Source: Chrysophaeum taylorii (taxonomy: Eukaryota; Sar; Pelagophyceae; Pelagomonadales; Pelagomonadaceae). Taken from it: a stretch of DNA of 64,000 nt. The notes under the pieces were generated by a model. It made no database searches. It was not told where the DNA came from and saw only the letters and a list, made by a program, of their open reading frames with translations. Below are positions 49,113-60,285 of the stretch, one piece after another. Location of the stretch: positions 1-64,000 of the forward strand of contig JAQMWT010000383.1 in the NCBI GenBank assembly GCA_029834535.1, in the 5' to 3' direction. How positions within the stretch are numbered: position 1 is the first letter of the stretch; every line of letters starts with the position of its first letter. The translations under genes were made by a program, and so were the position numbers.

Positions 49113-51042
49113 TGGTTGCCGACGACGCCTGTGCCGCCAACCACATCTTGCTCAATCAGGCACCAAGCCTCACGATGAAGAATTTTCCGACCTCATCAAC
49201 CATTTCACCCAGAGTCGCAGATTTTCTTTGTGCCACTTACACTCCAGAAAAGACACCCACGAAGACTAACTCGCTGCACGGATGCAATGGACCCGGCACT
49301 GGAACTTCTTTAATTGACGGTGGCGCATCATTTTGCTTCACTCGCACAATCCAACACTTTGTTCCCGAGTCCATACGACGGATTCCCGAACACACCATTC
49401 GTATGGGAAGAGGCACCTTAACCAGCCACTTCATCGGTGTCAAACCGTTGTATTTGCAGGCCGCAGGTCTCTCCTCAAAGGATATCAAAGACTCCACAGG
49501 TTACGTTTTATATCTCGTCTTTCTGGTCGTCCCGCAATTCAGAAAAGGTCTACAGGTTATAGCGACATCTCAGCTCGAAGCTCTGAACGTCCAAGCAACC
49601 GACCCGCCACTGCCACACGAACCATACTTATACGAGCTTATGAACACGTCAACCGCAGATCCCCACGATTATAAGACGCTTCTAGGCAAAACCGCAGTAG
49701 TTCTCGCCAATCGCCAAACTAATGGTCTATTGTCCCTGCCATCCCATCCCAAGCAAACATTCCGCGCTGTGCTTAGTTTTCACACCGGAACGAGAATGTC
49801 ACTCAAGGATGAGCTCGCACACATCACGCAGAATGTCGCAAAGACACGCTCGCAATCCCACATGTTAGATTTCGCAAAGTTACAGCATCATTCTATATTT
49901 CTGTCGGAACTCATCAGCCTCCCGCATACTGTCGTCCAATATGCATTCACTGGCTCAGCGGACCTCTCTGTGCAAGCACAACCCCCTCCGCTAAACACAG
50001 CCATTATTGCAGGTGGACTTCACCAAGAAGGCTTTGACTCTTTTCGCAAACGATTCGACAAACGCATCACTGTCGTGGTCACCTGTGAAATTAACCCTAT
50101 TATGCGCGCCCGCGCGCAACAACTCTTCCCGCACGCTCAGCATTATGCGGATCTAAGAAAGCTCACTGCCGCTCTGCAAACCGGCAAAATACGACTACCT
50201 CAACTCGACTTGGCAGTATTCACCTTGCCGTGTCAACATCTGAGTGTAAAAAAGAATATGACGGCTATGCCACTCCGGTGACCGCCGACCTTTTCGTCAA
50301 AGAACAAATCCGCTTTGTTCGTTGCACGCTTCCGACATACACCATTGTCGAGAATGTACCCCCCAACCCCCGAACTCATCACGAGTACACTGAACTCGCC
50401 AAATGCTATCAGCGCAACGGTTACTTCAGACACTCCGGTGTCTACAATGCCTCCGCTTTTGGCGACGTCATAAGCAAGAACCGCTATCTCGCTGTATATG
50501 CCCGACACCCGCTCACAGGCTACAACCTCGAGAAAACCGCTTCTCCTTGGTTAATATCTCCTCCGAGCATGGCTCCCCTCCTGGACCCCCGTCACACTAT
50601 CCCCGACGATCTCTGGATCGCCAACCCCGCCCTTCATGGCACAGTGACCCGCTCCACATTGGACTATTACCAGAACAAGGCCACCTTCTCATACAAACCC
50701 GCCCACGCCTCCAAACTCTCGATTTCCGAGAATGCACGCATCTGCCAAATGCTCGCGCGCTTGAAGAAGCCCTTCACGGATTTAGGACTCGACGCCGACG
50801 GCACCCCCTATGCCTCGATGACCACTATCTCCCACCTCTTGGCATTCACATTGCTGCACATTCACTTGTCGCAACATCCTACTCTCGCCGCCTGGAACAC
50901 CCTCCGCTGTTTTCATGCCTCAGAGTCACAATGTGCTTGCCATTTGGATGGAGCCATCACCGGCACTGTCGCTACTGCCGTCGCACGTGGCTACTTCCCG
51001 TGCGCCTCCCTCACCCTCCATTCCAGGCCCCCTCATATATAG
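49112..51042 (+). pseudogene. Copia B protease and cytosine-5 DNA methyltransferase
   Basis: It starts at the ATG overlapping the gag stop. The aspartic protease motif SLIDGGASFCFT is near 49305. The methyltransferase shows motif I AIIAGGLHQEGF (near 50002), VVVTCEINPIMRARA with the motif II Glu (near 50078), motif IV FTLPCQHLS with catalytic Cys (near 50220), motif VI YTIVENVPP (near 50338) and motif VIII SKNRYLAVYAR (near 50472). One frame change lies at an A6 run near 50250; copy C is open there. About 180 further residues to 51042 could include target recognition. It would methylate DNA cytosine; activity is untested. Confidence 0.75.
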
Positions 51043-51141
51043 GACTGTTCCCACCAACCCGCAGTCTCCTCCCCGACGCACACCTTTTCCATGGATGTCC
51101 CCAAGGGCACCGCCTTTCTGGTCCTAGAATAAACCAATTCG

Positions 51142-52250
51142 TTGGCCGCCGCTCACAGCTGCTCGCGCCCCTCCACGTGGGTCCACTATATGAATCGCTC
51201 GCATCCCGGCTTTGCCGCGATCGATTCAAACGGGCGAATCACACTCGATGACCCCACGGGACTCATAATGTCCAAAGCACGACCCACTTACGCGGACTAT
51301 GTCGGCCACATCGGATACACGCTTCAGAAAAGCACCAAGTGCTACTCGGTCACTGGCTCGTACCCAACCAACACGAGCTACTCCAACGCACTACTGCCGA
51401 TCTCTCCCGACCACATCCGCTATGCGACTCTCAATGAAATCGCAAAGTTCGGACACCACTCGGACCCGGAACTGCTACGCCTGTTCCAACAGCACCCGCC
51501 GTACTTCGCGTTCAAGGCACTGGCCAACGCCGTCCCGCACAACATGCTGCAGGCCAAGTACAGCGCTGTCCTCGCACTCCACGAATCGCATCACCATGTG
51601 AACTTTCACATCGAATGGGCAACCATACGCAATGGCATTCCCAGCCCCGGAGACATCAATCAGGTTGCAGAATTCTTCTTGAACATCTCCAGCCGTCTCT
51701 TAGCAGAGGAGGACCTCAACCTCACCTCCCTCTTCAATGCCGTAGCAGATGCTCACCATGCTGCGATCCGCAAGCCAAGCAAATCGAAAAACCTCGAGAC
51801 GCTACTCGCCGAGGCCACAGTTGCTAAAGTCCGAGTTGACAAGCGACCCAGCCCCCCTAGCGCTTCGACTGCCGCTCTGCCCCCCTTGCACAAGCCCGGC
51901 ACCATTCAGCACGCGCAAAGAGTGCTTTTGGTCACTCGCTGGCACCGCATCCACCACCAGCAACCAGAGATTCTTCGCCGCACGATTGCCGCCAATGTAA
52001 CGAATCTCCGCCCAGGTGATGATCGGTATCTGCAAGACTGCAGCGAATGCAAGCGCTGTCAATCGCATGTCAGCTTCCGTCACAAGAACACTTCCTGGTC
52101 ACAGGATGAACTAGCCTATGCTCCTGGCCAACATCTCCATATGGATGTCTCATACCCGAGCATCAACAAATGCTATGGTGGCTTTCGTTACATCATGCAT
52201 TTTGTGTGTATTATCTCGGCACACAAATGGCCGTACATTGCCTCATGAAT
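51142..52250 (+). CDS. Copia B integrase, zinc region and first part of the core
   Basis: This open frame of 368 codons is separated from the methyltransferase by about 100 bp with a frame change. After an N-terminal region of unknown role (GRITLDDPTGLIM, HMLQAKYSAVLALHESHHH) come the HHCC zinc signature (RWHRIHHQQ near 51937; DCSECKRCQSH near 52035) and the first catalytic Asp in HLHMDVSYPSINKCYGGF (near 52132). The frame changes near 52205, and the core continues in the next entry. Confidence 0.82.
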
Positions 52251-54841
52251 GCCTAGCATCACCTAGTCGAGCAACGTTCTGGCTATGGCATTCGCATGTG
52301 ATGGTCAAACAGGTGATTATGTTAGTTAGTGACTTCCTGAGGAAACTAGACGCGCAGGACGTTCTGGCTGGCATCCTCTACGTGGTCAATGTGATTAAGG
52401 TCGAATTCGATGTAAGTGTGAAAATCATATCGTCTGATGCCTTTTCCACTTTCCGCTCCGAAGCTTTTCATCCGCTCAAGGTGCAACTCGGTATCCAGTT
52501 TCAAATCATTGGTCGCCACCTACACCAGCGGAACTTCGCGGAAAACATCATTAAGGAAAACACACGAGGCACTGTAGTCCGCCTCCTCAACCTTCGCAGT
52601 GTCCGCATCGAAGGAAAGCCTATTGCCGCCGAGTATTATCACCCGTTTGCTCTGCTGCATAAGATCCAAGCCGACAATCAGCGCTCTCATGGACTGCCCT
52701 CGCGCACTAACATGACCTGCACCGTCCCCCGGCGCATCATGTCACCCATGGCACCGCTCCTGAAGCTCCTTCCCTTTGGCGAACCTGTCACCTTTGTCTA
52801 TCCTCACAGTCACAAATTGGAACCCTCCAGCGTCTCCGCCTCTTATCTTCATAGCAACAATTATCTTCCGAACCTCCCCGGCACAGACCGCTTTATCCGT
52901 GATGTTCATAGCTCTATCCTGCTTGTACATCAGGGGCGATATGGAAAAATCGTCACCTCTAACGACTTCCACGTTGATGCAGACATGCCAGTCAACCGCA
53001 ACAAGGAGATCGAACGGATCAAAGCACTCACGCAGATCCCAACAGAGGCACGGCAAGAGGACCCGCTTCCAGCTATAAGCGAACAGCAAATGCCGGAAAT
53101 CAGACAGGAATCGAAAAATGAGGGCGAGACTCATGATGACGACCAGGATGATAAACCCGACGATGACGACGAGCACAAAGAACCGGATCCAAGTCCCGTC
53201 AGCGACGAGACACCTGAACAGGATTTTTCGTTCCTCAACCGGCCACCTCCGCCGGATGGTAGCATTCCGATGCCCAAGCGACAGGATCGCCTAGAGGTCG
53301 TTCTCGACGATTCAGGTTTTACTCCAGTTCTTGTGCATCGCAACCAGAGTGACAAACTCAAGGCAGATCTCAAGGACGAGCGCGGATTCCGCATTTCCAA
53401 GGATCAACTCTATATCGTGAAACGTGTCGACGATGGAAAACTTTTCACCAGACGCATTATCGCTTCAGAGTATGGTCGCAACTGGAAATACCAGCAGGAG
53501 CAATCCACGGCTCGCGCCACAGCCAACATGTCCAGCACATTGATGTTCCTCATCAGTGTCAGCGCTCTGCACCAGGGCCATGCCGTCAGCATCGCATCTG
53601 ATCTCAACATTAGAAGGGATGCTAAGCCGCCAAATGATGTCCCGAAAGGATGTCTCCTAGCAAATACCACACAAGACTATGGTATCATGGGCGGCACTGC
53701 ACTGGATCTGCAGAGAGAAACCGACGCAGAACTCTTGTACGTTGACTTCCCAAGGAAGCCGTACCACTCATCTGTATTGGTCGACCACCTGGACAACGAC
53801 AATTCTGTTCTCGAGAACTATGTGTGCCACGACGAACTGTCACCGGCAGAGTACTATGCGCGTCAATGGAACCAAGAATTCTGTTGTATGAGCTCCTCTC
53901 TCTTATGGGACATCTCAGCGCATCAGCACTACCACTTAGCTTCTCGTCACAGACATGCCTTCATGCATGATTCTGGCGAACTCGGACACCTCTTTCTAAG
54001 TCAAAGTGATCCGAATCAAGATATTCTCCAAGAAGTCATGGACTATGACTTGCAGCACATCGACCATGTCGTGTTACAACTCGTGACTGCTGAAGATATT
54101 GTCTATGAGCCTGAGAAGATTGTCGAACTCAAAGGACTCAGCGAAGAAGATAAGTTAAAGCATATCGCTTCGATTCGCAAAGAAATTGAAGGATTGTGCT
54201 CCAACGGCGTCTTTAAGCTTGAACCTTTACCGCCAGACCGTTCGTCTATCTCGACGAAACTCGTGCTGAAGATCAAGTATTTTGCTGACGGCACCCCAGA
54301 CCGCTATAAAGCTCGTCTAGTTGCCCGAGGTTTCTTGGCACGTGTCGGCATTGACTTTTATGCCACATCTTCACCGACCGCGATGCTCGCCACCAACCGG
54401 TTATTGCTCGCCATCGCTGTGAAGCACAGGCTCCCGGTCGCGCACGCAGACATTCCCCAGGCATTCATCCAATCGGCACTCGATCGCCCGGTATGGATAG
54501 ACTTACCTCGAGGAATACGTGTCTCGCACAACCTTATCCAGCAGATACAGAAAAACCACCCAGAGTCCAAGTTAGCTCTCCGACTCGTCAAGGCTCTCTA
54601 TGGTCTCAAACAGTCAGCTTTGTTGTGGAACATTAAGCTCGACTCGTTTCTTCGACAACATGAGTTCGAACGCTCACAAGTCGACACTTGCCTCTATATC
54701 AGTTGGGATCGATCTATCAACAGATGGGCTCTCCTATCCGTCTCAGTCGATGACCTATTGATCACTGGCACCAACACTGCTAAAATCACGTCTCTTCGCA
54801 CCGCACTGGAGAAGGAATGGCAAAGGTACATGGCACGATAA
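52251..54841 (+). CDS. Copia B integrase core end, linker and reverse transcriptase
   Basis: The integrase core is completed by IISSDAFSTF (second Asp, near 52425) and NFAENIIKENTRGT (Glu, near 52533). A long linker follows, with a strongly acidic run (DDDQDDKPDDDDE, near 53138) and a ~300-residue region of unknown function. RT occupies the end: FADGTPDRYKARLVARGF (near 54285), HADIPQAFIQSALD (near 54436), LVKALYGLKQSALLWN (near 54588) and catalytic VSVDDLLITG (near 54740). The frame ends at 54841 after a frame change. All catalytic aspartates are present. Confidence 0.88.
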
Positions 54842-55898
54842 CATCAGATCCTTCCTTGGTATCGATGTACACTACAATGTCTCCGCTGGTCACCTCACTA
54901 TGAATGTAGCCGCGAAGATAAACAAGATGCTCGCCGAGCATAAACTCAACCTCCATACTACTGACGTCCCCTACTCGGACATTCTCACTCAAAAACCTTC
55001 TGCTAAGCTTCTCTCCGACTTGGCTCCCACTTTAGAAATATTACGCAACAATTTTCCTCACTACTGTGGCACTAGTATTTACTTGTCTGTCACATGTCGC
55101 CCAGATATCACCACGTTGTGCAACAAATGCTGCAAGGGTATGCACAACCCTGTGCAGACCCATCTTCTGCACTTATATGTTTTACTTCGCTATGTGAAGG
55201 GTAATCCGAATGATTCTCTCGACTATTCATCCGGTAGCCCCTATATTACGCCCTTTATTCAGCATCGGATCGGAAACTACCCAGAGTTGCATCACCTTCG
55301 TTCGCCCATTATTTGTTTTACTGATGCCAGTTTCGCTGACCGTTCTGACCCTCGCTTAGGATCACATTCTGGTGCATGTATTTTCGTATTTGGCAGTCTC
55401 GTATTCTGGTCTAGCAAACGCCAGACTCTTACTGCCAAAAGCACCATGGAAGCCGAACTCATCGCCGCTAGCGCAGCAGCTGATGAATGTCAATGGTTCC
55501 ACAAGATCTTCTCCTCTCACCCTTATCTGTTTTCGCGTGATCAACCTCACGCTATTCCCCTGCCTAATGACAACGCTAGCGCATTACATGTCGCTAATCA
55601 CCCTAAAATCAGTGCTCCTTCTCGTCATATCAATTTACGTGAATTTCGCATTCGCGACTACCAGGCCAACTTGGTCATTCGTCCTCTCTGGTGTCCTACT
55701 CACTACCAGGTCGCCGATCACTTTTCGAAGCTTCTTCCACGCAACTTATTCCACAAGTTCAAAAACGCCTACGGTGTCCACTCTACCTCTTCTTCACCAC
55801 CATCTCATCAAGTTGCTCTTTCTGCTACTCTTCCACCGTACGACTCCGTCCATAACACTCTCTGTGTTCTTGTCGATGGCAAGTCGCTTCCTGCTTAG
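54842..55898 (+). CDS. Copia B RT end and RNase H
   Basis: This continues the polyprotein in another frame (YNVSAGHLTMNVAAKINKML, near 54870). RNase H is typical of copia: ICFTDASFADRSDPRLGSHS (near 55308-55367), SSKRQTLTAKSTMEAELIAA (near 55410), HINLREFRIRDY (near 55628) and HYQVADHFSK (near 55700). It ends TAG at 55896, 46 bp before the inverted X copy. RNase H degrades the RNA strand after reverse transcription. Confidence 0.9.
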
Positions 55899-55941
55899 TT
55901 TGATCCAGATTTCGCTCACCGAGTTCAATCTGCGAGGGCGC

Positions 55942-56132
55942 AGAGATAGAACATTTGAACTAGGGTTAGTATCATAGGGTTAGGGTTAGCTCTCTTACTT
56001 TTAGCACTTTTTGATTTAAGAAAACGCTGTGTTATTCACACCGGCTATCCTCGTTATCGGAGACACATACGAGGGCAGACTACCACTGCTCTCTCTCTGC
56101 TGAAGGGCAACACAGTTGAAATTACTGTTCTA
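55942..56132 (-). repeat. X sequence, right end of copia B, inverted (X-5)
   Basis: It begins AGAGATAGAAC and ends near TTACTGTTCT, reverse-complementary in layout to X-2. Matching landmarks in order are ATAGAACAG, CAGTGGTAG, CTGCC, CGGTGTG and CTAACCCTA. Identity is clearly lower than between the two ends of copia C. Three TAGGGTTAG units lie at 55964-55990. Confidence 0.6.
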
Positions 56133-56149
56133 TACACCAACACGCCGGA

Positions 56150-56421
56150 GACCTCAACACTCAAGGTCAATGCGGACTTGGGGTTGGCTACGCGTCGCCA
56201 CAATACGTGTTCACGCTCGCCAAGCCTCTCAACTTGAGGCTGGCTAGTTGCCTTATGATAATAAGATACTCTTTACAGTGAAAACAGTGCGACGTCAGCA
56301 GAATGACATCACTTGACATCACAAGTAAAGAGGGAAAAGGCGTCCCGTTGAACGGGCGCAAGCCTTAAGAAGTGGGGTAAGGCTTAGGGAGGAGGAGTTG
56401 CCGCCACAGGGGCCATTACAT
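56150..56421 (-). repeat. Gypsy-type solo LTR, diverged
   Basis: On the minus strand from 56421 it reads TGTGGCGGCAACTCC, then CTAAGCCTTACCCC, TGATGTCA, ATCATAAGGCAAC and the hairpin CCTCAAGTTGAGAGG, in the same order as the G1 LTR. It interrupts the protease start of copia D right after LHGCNGP. The inner boundary near 56150 is approximate. Confidence 0.72.
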
Positions 56422-58410
56422 CCGTGCAGAGAGTGAGCCTTGGTGTGAGACTTACCTGGAGTGAAAACAGTGCATATGAAGTCTGCGAATGTGGAAGAAA
56501 TTGTCGATGAAAGTGGGAATTTGTCCATCGAAAGGCTTGGTGCCTGATTCAGTGGAGATTGGTTGGCGGCAGAGGCGTCGTCGTCAACCGTTACCGAAAA
56601 AGCTGGCTTTAGTGAAGAGCACATATGTAATCTTGATGACGTTGTACATAATCTTCAATTGAGTCTTCTGGTTGAGCCTCGGTTTCGGGAACTTGATCGT
56701 CGTATAAGCCGAGTTGACCGTGATCATCGTACATGGAGCCGTCGTCTATAACGCCCTCAGCAGCTGGATCATCCGGCGGGCGGTCGGAGGAGAGAAACTG
56801 GAGGAATTCGGCGGCGTTGTTATCTGCCTCAGGTAGGAGGATCTCGTCGGAGATGGTAGTGATGAGCTTGGTGAGTTTGGTCATACGATCAGGATTGGAG
56901 GTGTGTTGCTGGCCGGCTTGACTGAGGTTGCGGATAGTCTGTAGCTTGCGGCGGACATCACGAAGGGGAACCTTGAACCGTTGATCCGGAGTGTGAGGCT
57001 TTGGAGGATGGGTATGGGTGGGAAAGGTGACTTTGCGGAGGTGCGGGTGTTCGCGTTTGTCGGGGGTGACAGTGGGAGCACGCGGGTGTGGCTTTTGCTT
57101 GGTGGGGGTGACCGGTGTTGCTTTGGGCTTTGGGCTGTCGTTGATGTCATAGTACCACGGCGAACGATGATTGGGGGCTTTCTGGGTTTCTTGACGTGGC
57201 GTGAAATTTGTTTCTTTCGATAAGCGTGGAGATGTTGGATAAGAGGTTGATCCTCATCTGGATCGAGTTCGGCGTCAGTAAGGAAGGCGTCGACGAGGTC
57301 GGCGTCGTCGGGAGAGTCTTCATCTGGATCCGGAGGTGTGTCATCTTCATGGGGTGGCGCGTCATCATTATCTTCGGTGAGGTGAAAACCGAGGCGGCGA
57401 GGACGAATTCGTGGATTGTCTTTGTCCTTGGTGTGCAGACGACCGAATTCCGTGACAAAGCGGAGAGGCTGCAGTTGAGCGAATGGTGGGGCTTTAGGTG
57501 AGCCCAGAAGTTGCGCTCGAAGGTGGGAATAACCGTGATGCGCGCAATCGACTTTGGCAGGTGATGGATTGCGGCTTTATCTTCATCGAGAAGTTGAGAG
57601 TCGTTTGGAGTACGAAGACTGTTGGCAAGACGAGCGAGGCCTTTGATGTGTGTGGGGGCGCGAGAGTCGGGAAGACTGGAGGGGTATTAAAAGCGGAGGA
57701 CTTTGTGTATCTCCTCTGTGATGGTTTTGTCGTGGAGTTGGGGTGAGGAACCGTCGGTGTTTTGACGGAGTTGTTGCTGGATGTGGAGCATGTAGTCGAT
57801 GTAGTAGGCGGGTTCATGGAGCTCCGGGTTGAAGGGAGTGTTCAGATACGAATTGTACACGTAGTGGGCATGGTGGACATGGTTCTGTCCAGTATGCTTG
57901 TCGAGTGCGATGCGAACTTGGTGAACAAATTCGAGACCAATGGGGTGAGTCGACCCGAGCTTGTCAATTTCGTCGTAGGCTGGATGCTTGACGGAATCAC
58001 GACCGGTGTTCAGGAAACGGCGGAACAGAGGGTGCACAGTCTCGCGGAGGTACACGATAAATTCTGCTTCTTTGTCCTTAAGGTGCGGTTGCGTGATGGG
58101 GTAAAGCTTGATTCCGGATACTTTTTCTTGATTTTGGAGTTCCGTCAGCTTGACCTTGTAGACGTGTTCGTATAAGGTTTTGCCGAACTTGCGGCGAACG
58201 CCTTGGTAATATACCAAGTTACCTTGAAAGTCTTGCGTGTTGCCGTTGGTGGAGTGAGTGTCGGGATCTTTGTCGTACTCAGCGGTGCAGTGGCTAAGAA
58301 GAGCGTCGGCGCTGTCGTTGGAACCGCGCAGAACAGATTCCCATGTATATAAGTTCTTGAGAAAATATTGGGTGATGCCGGTTTCTGGCATGAGGTGCTC
58401 GGTGTCGAGG
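56422..58410 (-). pseudogene. Copia D gag (C-terminal part) and protease start
   Basis: This is the minus-strand homologue of copia B gag. From 58405 it reads HLMPETGITQYFLKNLYTWE, then YPITQPHLKDKEAEFIVYLR and DKHTGQNHVHHAHYVYN (down to 57687), then continues in further frames (57494-57817, 57147-57458, 56881-57150, 56609-56884) with the same Pro/Lys and acidic tail. The start of the protease frame (ASAANQSPLNQAPSLSMDKF, near 56590-56530) is cut by the solo LTR at 56421. Multiple frameshifts mark it as decayed. Confidence 0.82.
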
Positions 58411-58974
58411 TCTGAAGAACGATAGCGACAAAAGTGCCTGGGATGACGTGCGTTAGACGATTGTTGCCACTGAGGATCGCAGCGGGGCAAAGATAGCGGA
58501 AACACAAGCTGGTACATATGATGGCGGTGTACCAGACGTCTGATGAGAACATGGCCTTTGGGCAGATATGTTGCATGGTGACCAGGGTATGACGATGGTC
58601 GGAGTCGACAGAATCCAAAACAGGCGTAAACAGGTTTGATGCGAACGTGGGTGTTTGGTTTTTGTGGCGCGAGCAAGTTGCCATGGGCACGACCGCGTCC
58701 TGTACGCGAAGATGGAAGACTTCGGACGCGCCAGCGGTGTAAGGAACGAACACAGGTAGACCAGGCTGCTGTATGCCAGCCTGCTGTGACAGATAAGAAA
58801 GTGGCCCGTTTTCGCAGTCGCAAGAACGAAATTGCCATATGGGCCAACGTTGGAGGAGCAAGCGGCGAGCTTCGCTTGTCATACTCGAATAGGCTGCGGT
58901 AGAAGTTGGAGACAGTGGCAAAACAGTTGTGGCACGTAAGAACGTTGCAGATAGCGTCGCGGGTGCTGAACACG
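58411..58974. other. Unassigned segment inside copia D gag
   Basis: It lies between resumed gag D (58410) and a copia A-type RT fragment. On the minus strand LCFRYLCPAAILSGNNRLTH near 58500-58440 recalls the CPAAIL block of copia A integrase. The remainder shows no recognisable motif. It is probably part of the same composite insertion as 58975-59737. Confidence 0.4.
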
Positions 58975-59737
58975 GAATTCACGTCGATAGCATGGGATTG
59001 GTCAAGAGTGAGGGTTCTCCGAGGGCGAGCACGCGTGATGCAAAGACCAACGTAAGAGGTGAGATCAAGATCATTGACGTCAGTGAAAGCGCGGAAACGG
59101 AGGAAAAAGGCTTGGTAATGGCCAATGCAATGACGAGGGTGCGCCACAAGAAGATCATCAACGACCAGAACGAGACGTAGAAGGACGGTAGAATTGAGCA
59201 CGAGCTTGTAATGGCAAGTGTCACCAGATCCGCGGACGAAGCCACAGTCATTGACGAGAAAGCGTGCCAAATAAAGCCACTAATTACGACAAGCTTGTTT
59301 GCAACCATACCAAGAGCGACGGAGCTTGTAAACGATTTTGGAACCATCGGTGGGTTGTGGGAGCTTGAATAAAGGCGGAGCTGACATCCAACTTGTGCAA
59401 ATCCCAGTCATGAACAGCGACAAAGGTTAGAAAGAAACGGATCGTGACGATGTTGGCAACCGGTGACGATGTTGGCAACCGGTGAGTAGGTGTCATGATA
59501 ATCAATGCCGTGAACCTGCGTGTAACCGCGGACAACGAGGCGAGCCTTGTACGATTTGAAGTGGCCAGAGTCATACTTCTTGCGGATGATCCACTTGAGA
59601 GTACAAATGTTGCCAGAAAACGTCGAAGGAAGGCGCACAACATCCCAGCAACCAAGCTGACCAAGAGAGCTGTATTCGTTAGCGATGGCTTGCAACCAGC
59701 CAGGACGCTCAGGATTGGTCGGAGCTAAAGCTTCACA
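58975..59737 (-). pseudogene. Copia A-type reverse transcriptase fragment inserted in gag D
   Basis: It runs from WLQAIANEYSSLGQLGCWDV (near 59700) through LKWIIRKKYDSGHFKSYKAR (near 59600-59540) to LVLVVDDLLVAHPR (near 59160) and LDLTSYVGLCITRAR (near 59040). It is very similar to 28200-28870 of copia A. A 19-bp tandem duplication lies at 59446-59483, and a stretch of about 50 bp is missing near 59355. It splits gag D between SYHVK and DTEHLMPE. Confidence 0.85.
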
Positions 59738-60039
59738 TGATAGCTCAACATCGGAGGAGTAACTTGTGCGCCGTATATTGACTTGAGGACCGAGCTTGGG
59801 GGGTCAGTGAAGGTGGTAGGTTTGGTCTTGGAATCTTGTGGAGCCGGAGTGGGGTCTGGATTCGCTGCGGCGACGGTAGGTGGTGGGGTGGGTCCCTGCG
59901 CCTTCGTCTGTGCGGCGAGAGCGGCTTCGACCGCGGCTGCGATGCGATCGTCAATGTCTTGCGTATCTTGTTGGTGTTGGGCTCGTTGGTTGGCCAGCTC
60001 TTGCCGTAGATCTTGATTACTTTGATTACGAGTGGCCAT
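59738..60039 (-). pseudogene. Copia D gag, N-terminal part
   Basis: It starts at the ATG at 60039 (MATRNQSNQDLRQELANQ). A Gln/Ala-rich coiled coil is followed by TPPPTVAAANPDPTPAPQD and FTDPPSSVLKSIYGAQVTPP, matching gag B and gag C. It breaks at 59738 where the copia A fragment begins. The leader upstream (60040-60111) shares CAGTCCGGTAT with the leader of element E. Confidence 0.82.
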
Positions 60040-60111
60040 CTTTGTTGGGGTGGAGCGTCATAAACAACGCCTGGAAATCCTCCTCAACCGATACCGGACT
60101 GGTACCCGTCA

Positions 60112-60284
60112 CCTAGAGTGCAGTAAAAATCACTGTGTTCCTCGGTAGAGTCGTGCAGCGGTAGGGCTGCCCTTTTTGTCCTGTTCCTAACGACAAGGAC
60201 AGCACGGTGTTTTTAAACACTGCGATTTCTGGGTTCTTAGTGTGTGGTGGTGAGACTAACTCTAGATATGAATTTTCTATCTCC
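60112..60284 (+). repeat. X sequence, left end of copia C (X-3)
   Basis: It runs from CCTAGAGTGCAGTAAAAATC to TTTTCTATCTCC. By eye it is roughly 85-90% identical to the reverse complement of 63766-63938 over about 172 bp. It contains a GTGTTTTTAAACAC hairpin. It sits between divergent gag genes: D at 60039 (minus) and C at 60286 (plus). Confidence 0.88.
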
Positions 60285-60285
60285 A

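Larger units (their letters stand above)
46752..56132 (+). mobile_element. Copia B: Ty1/copia polyprotein with methyltransferase and inverted terminal X copies
   Basis: The gene order is gag, protease, cytosine-5 methyltransferase, integrase, RT, RNase H. Integrase before RT places it in Ty1/copia. Instead of direct LTRs, the two ends carry X in opposite orientation (46752-46946 forward; 55942-56132 reverse and more diverged). The polyprotein is broken by about four frame changes. The RNase H and RT cores are well preserved. Confidence 0.8.

Noticed and set aside
49112-50281. Reading the region after the protease as part of integrase
   Set aside because: No HHCC or DDE signature occurs before 51937, while methyltransferase motifs I to VIII appear in order.
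55964-55990. Telomere or internal telomeric array
   Set aside because: Only about three TAGGGTTAG units within the X sequence; similar single units occur in other X copies, so this is part of the element.
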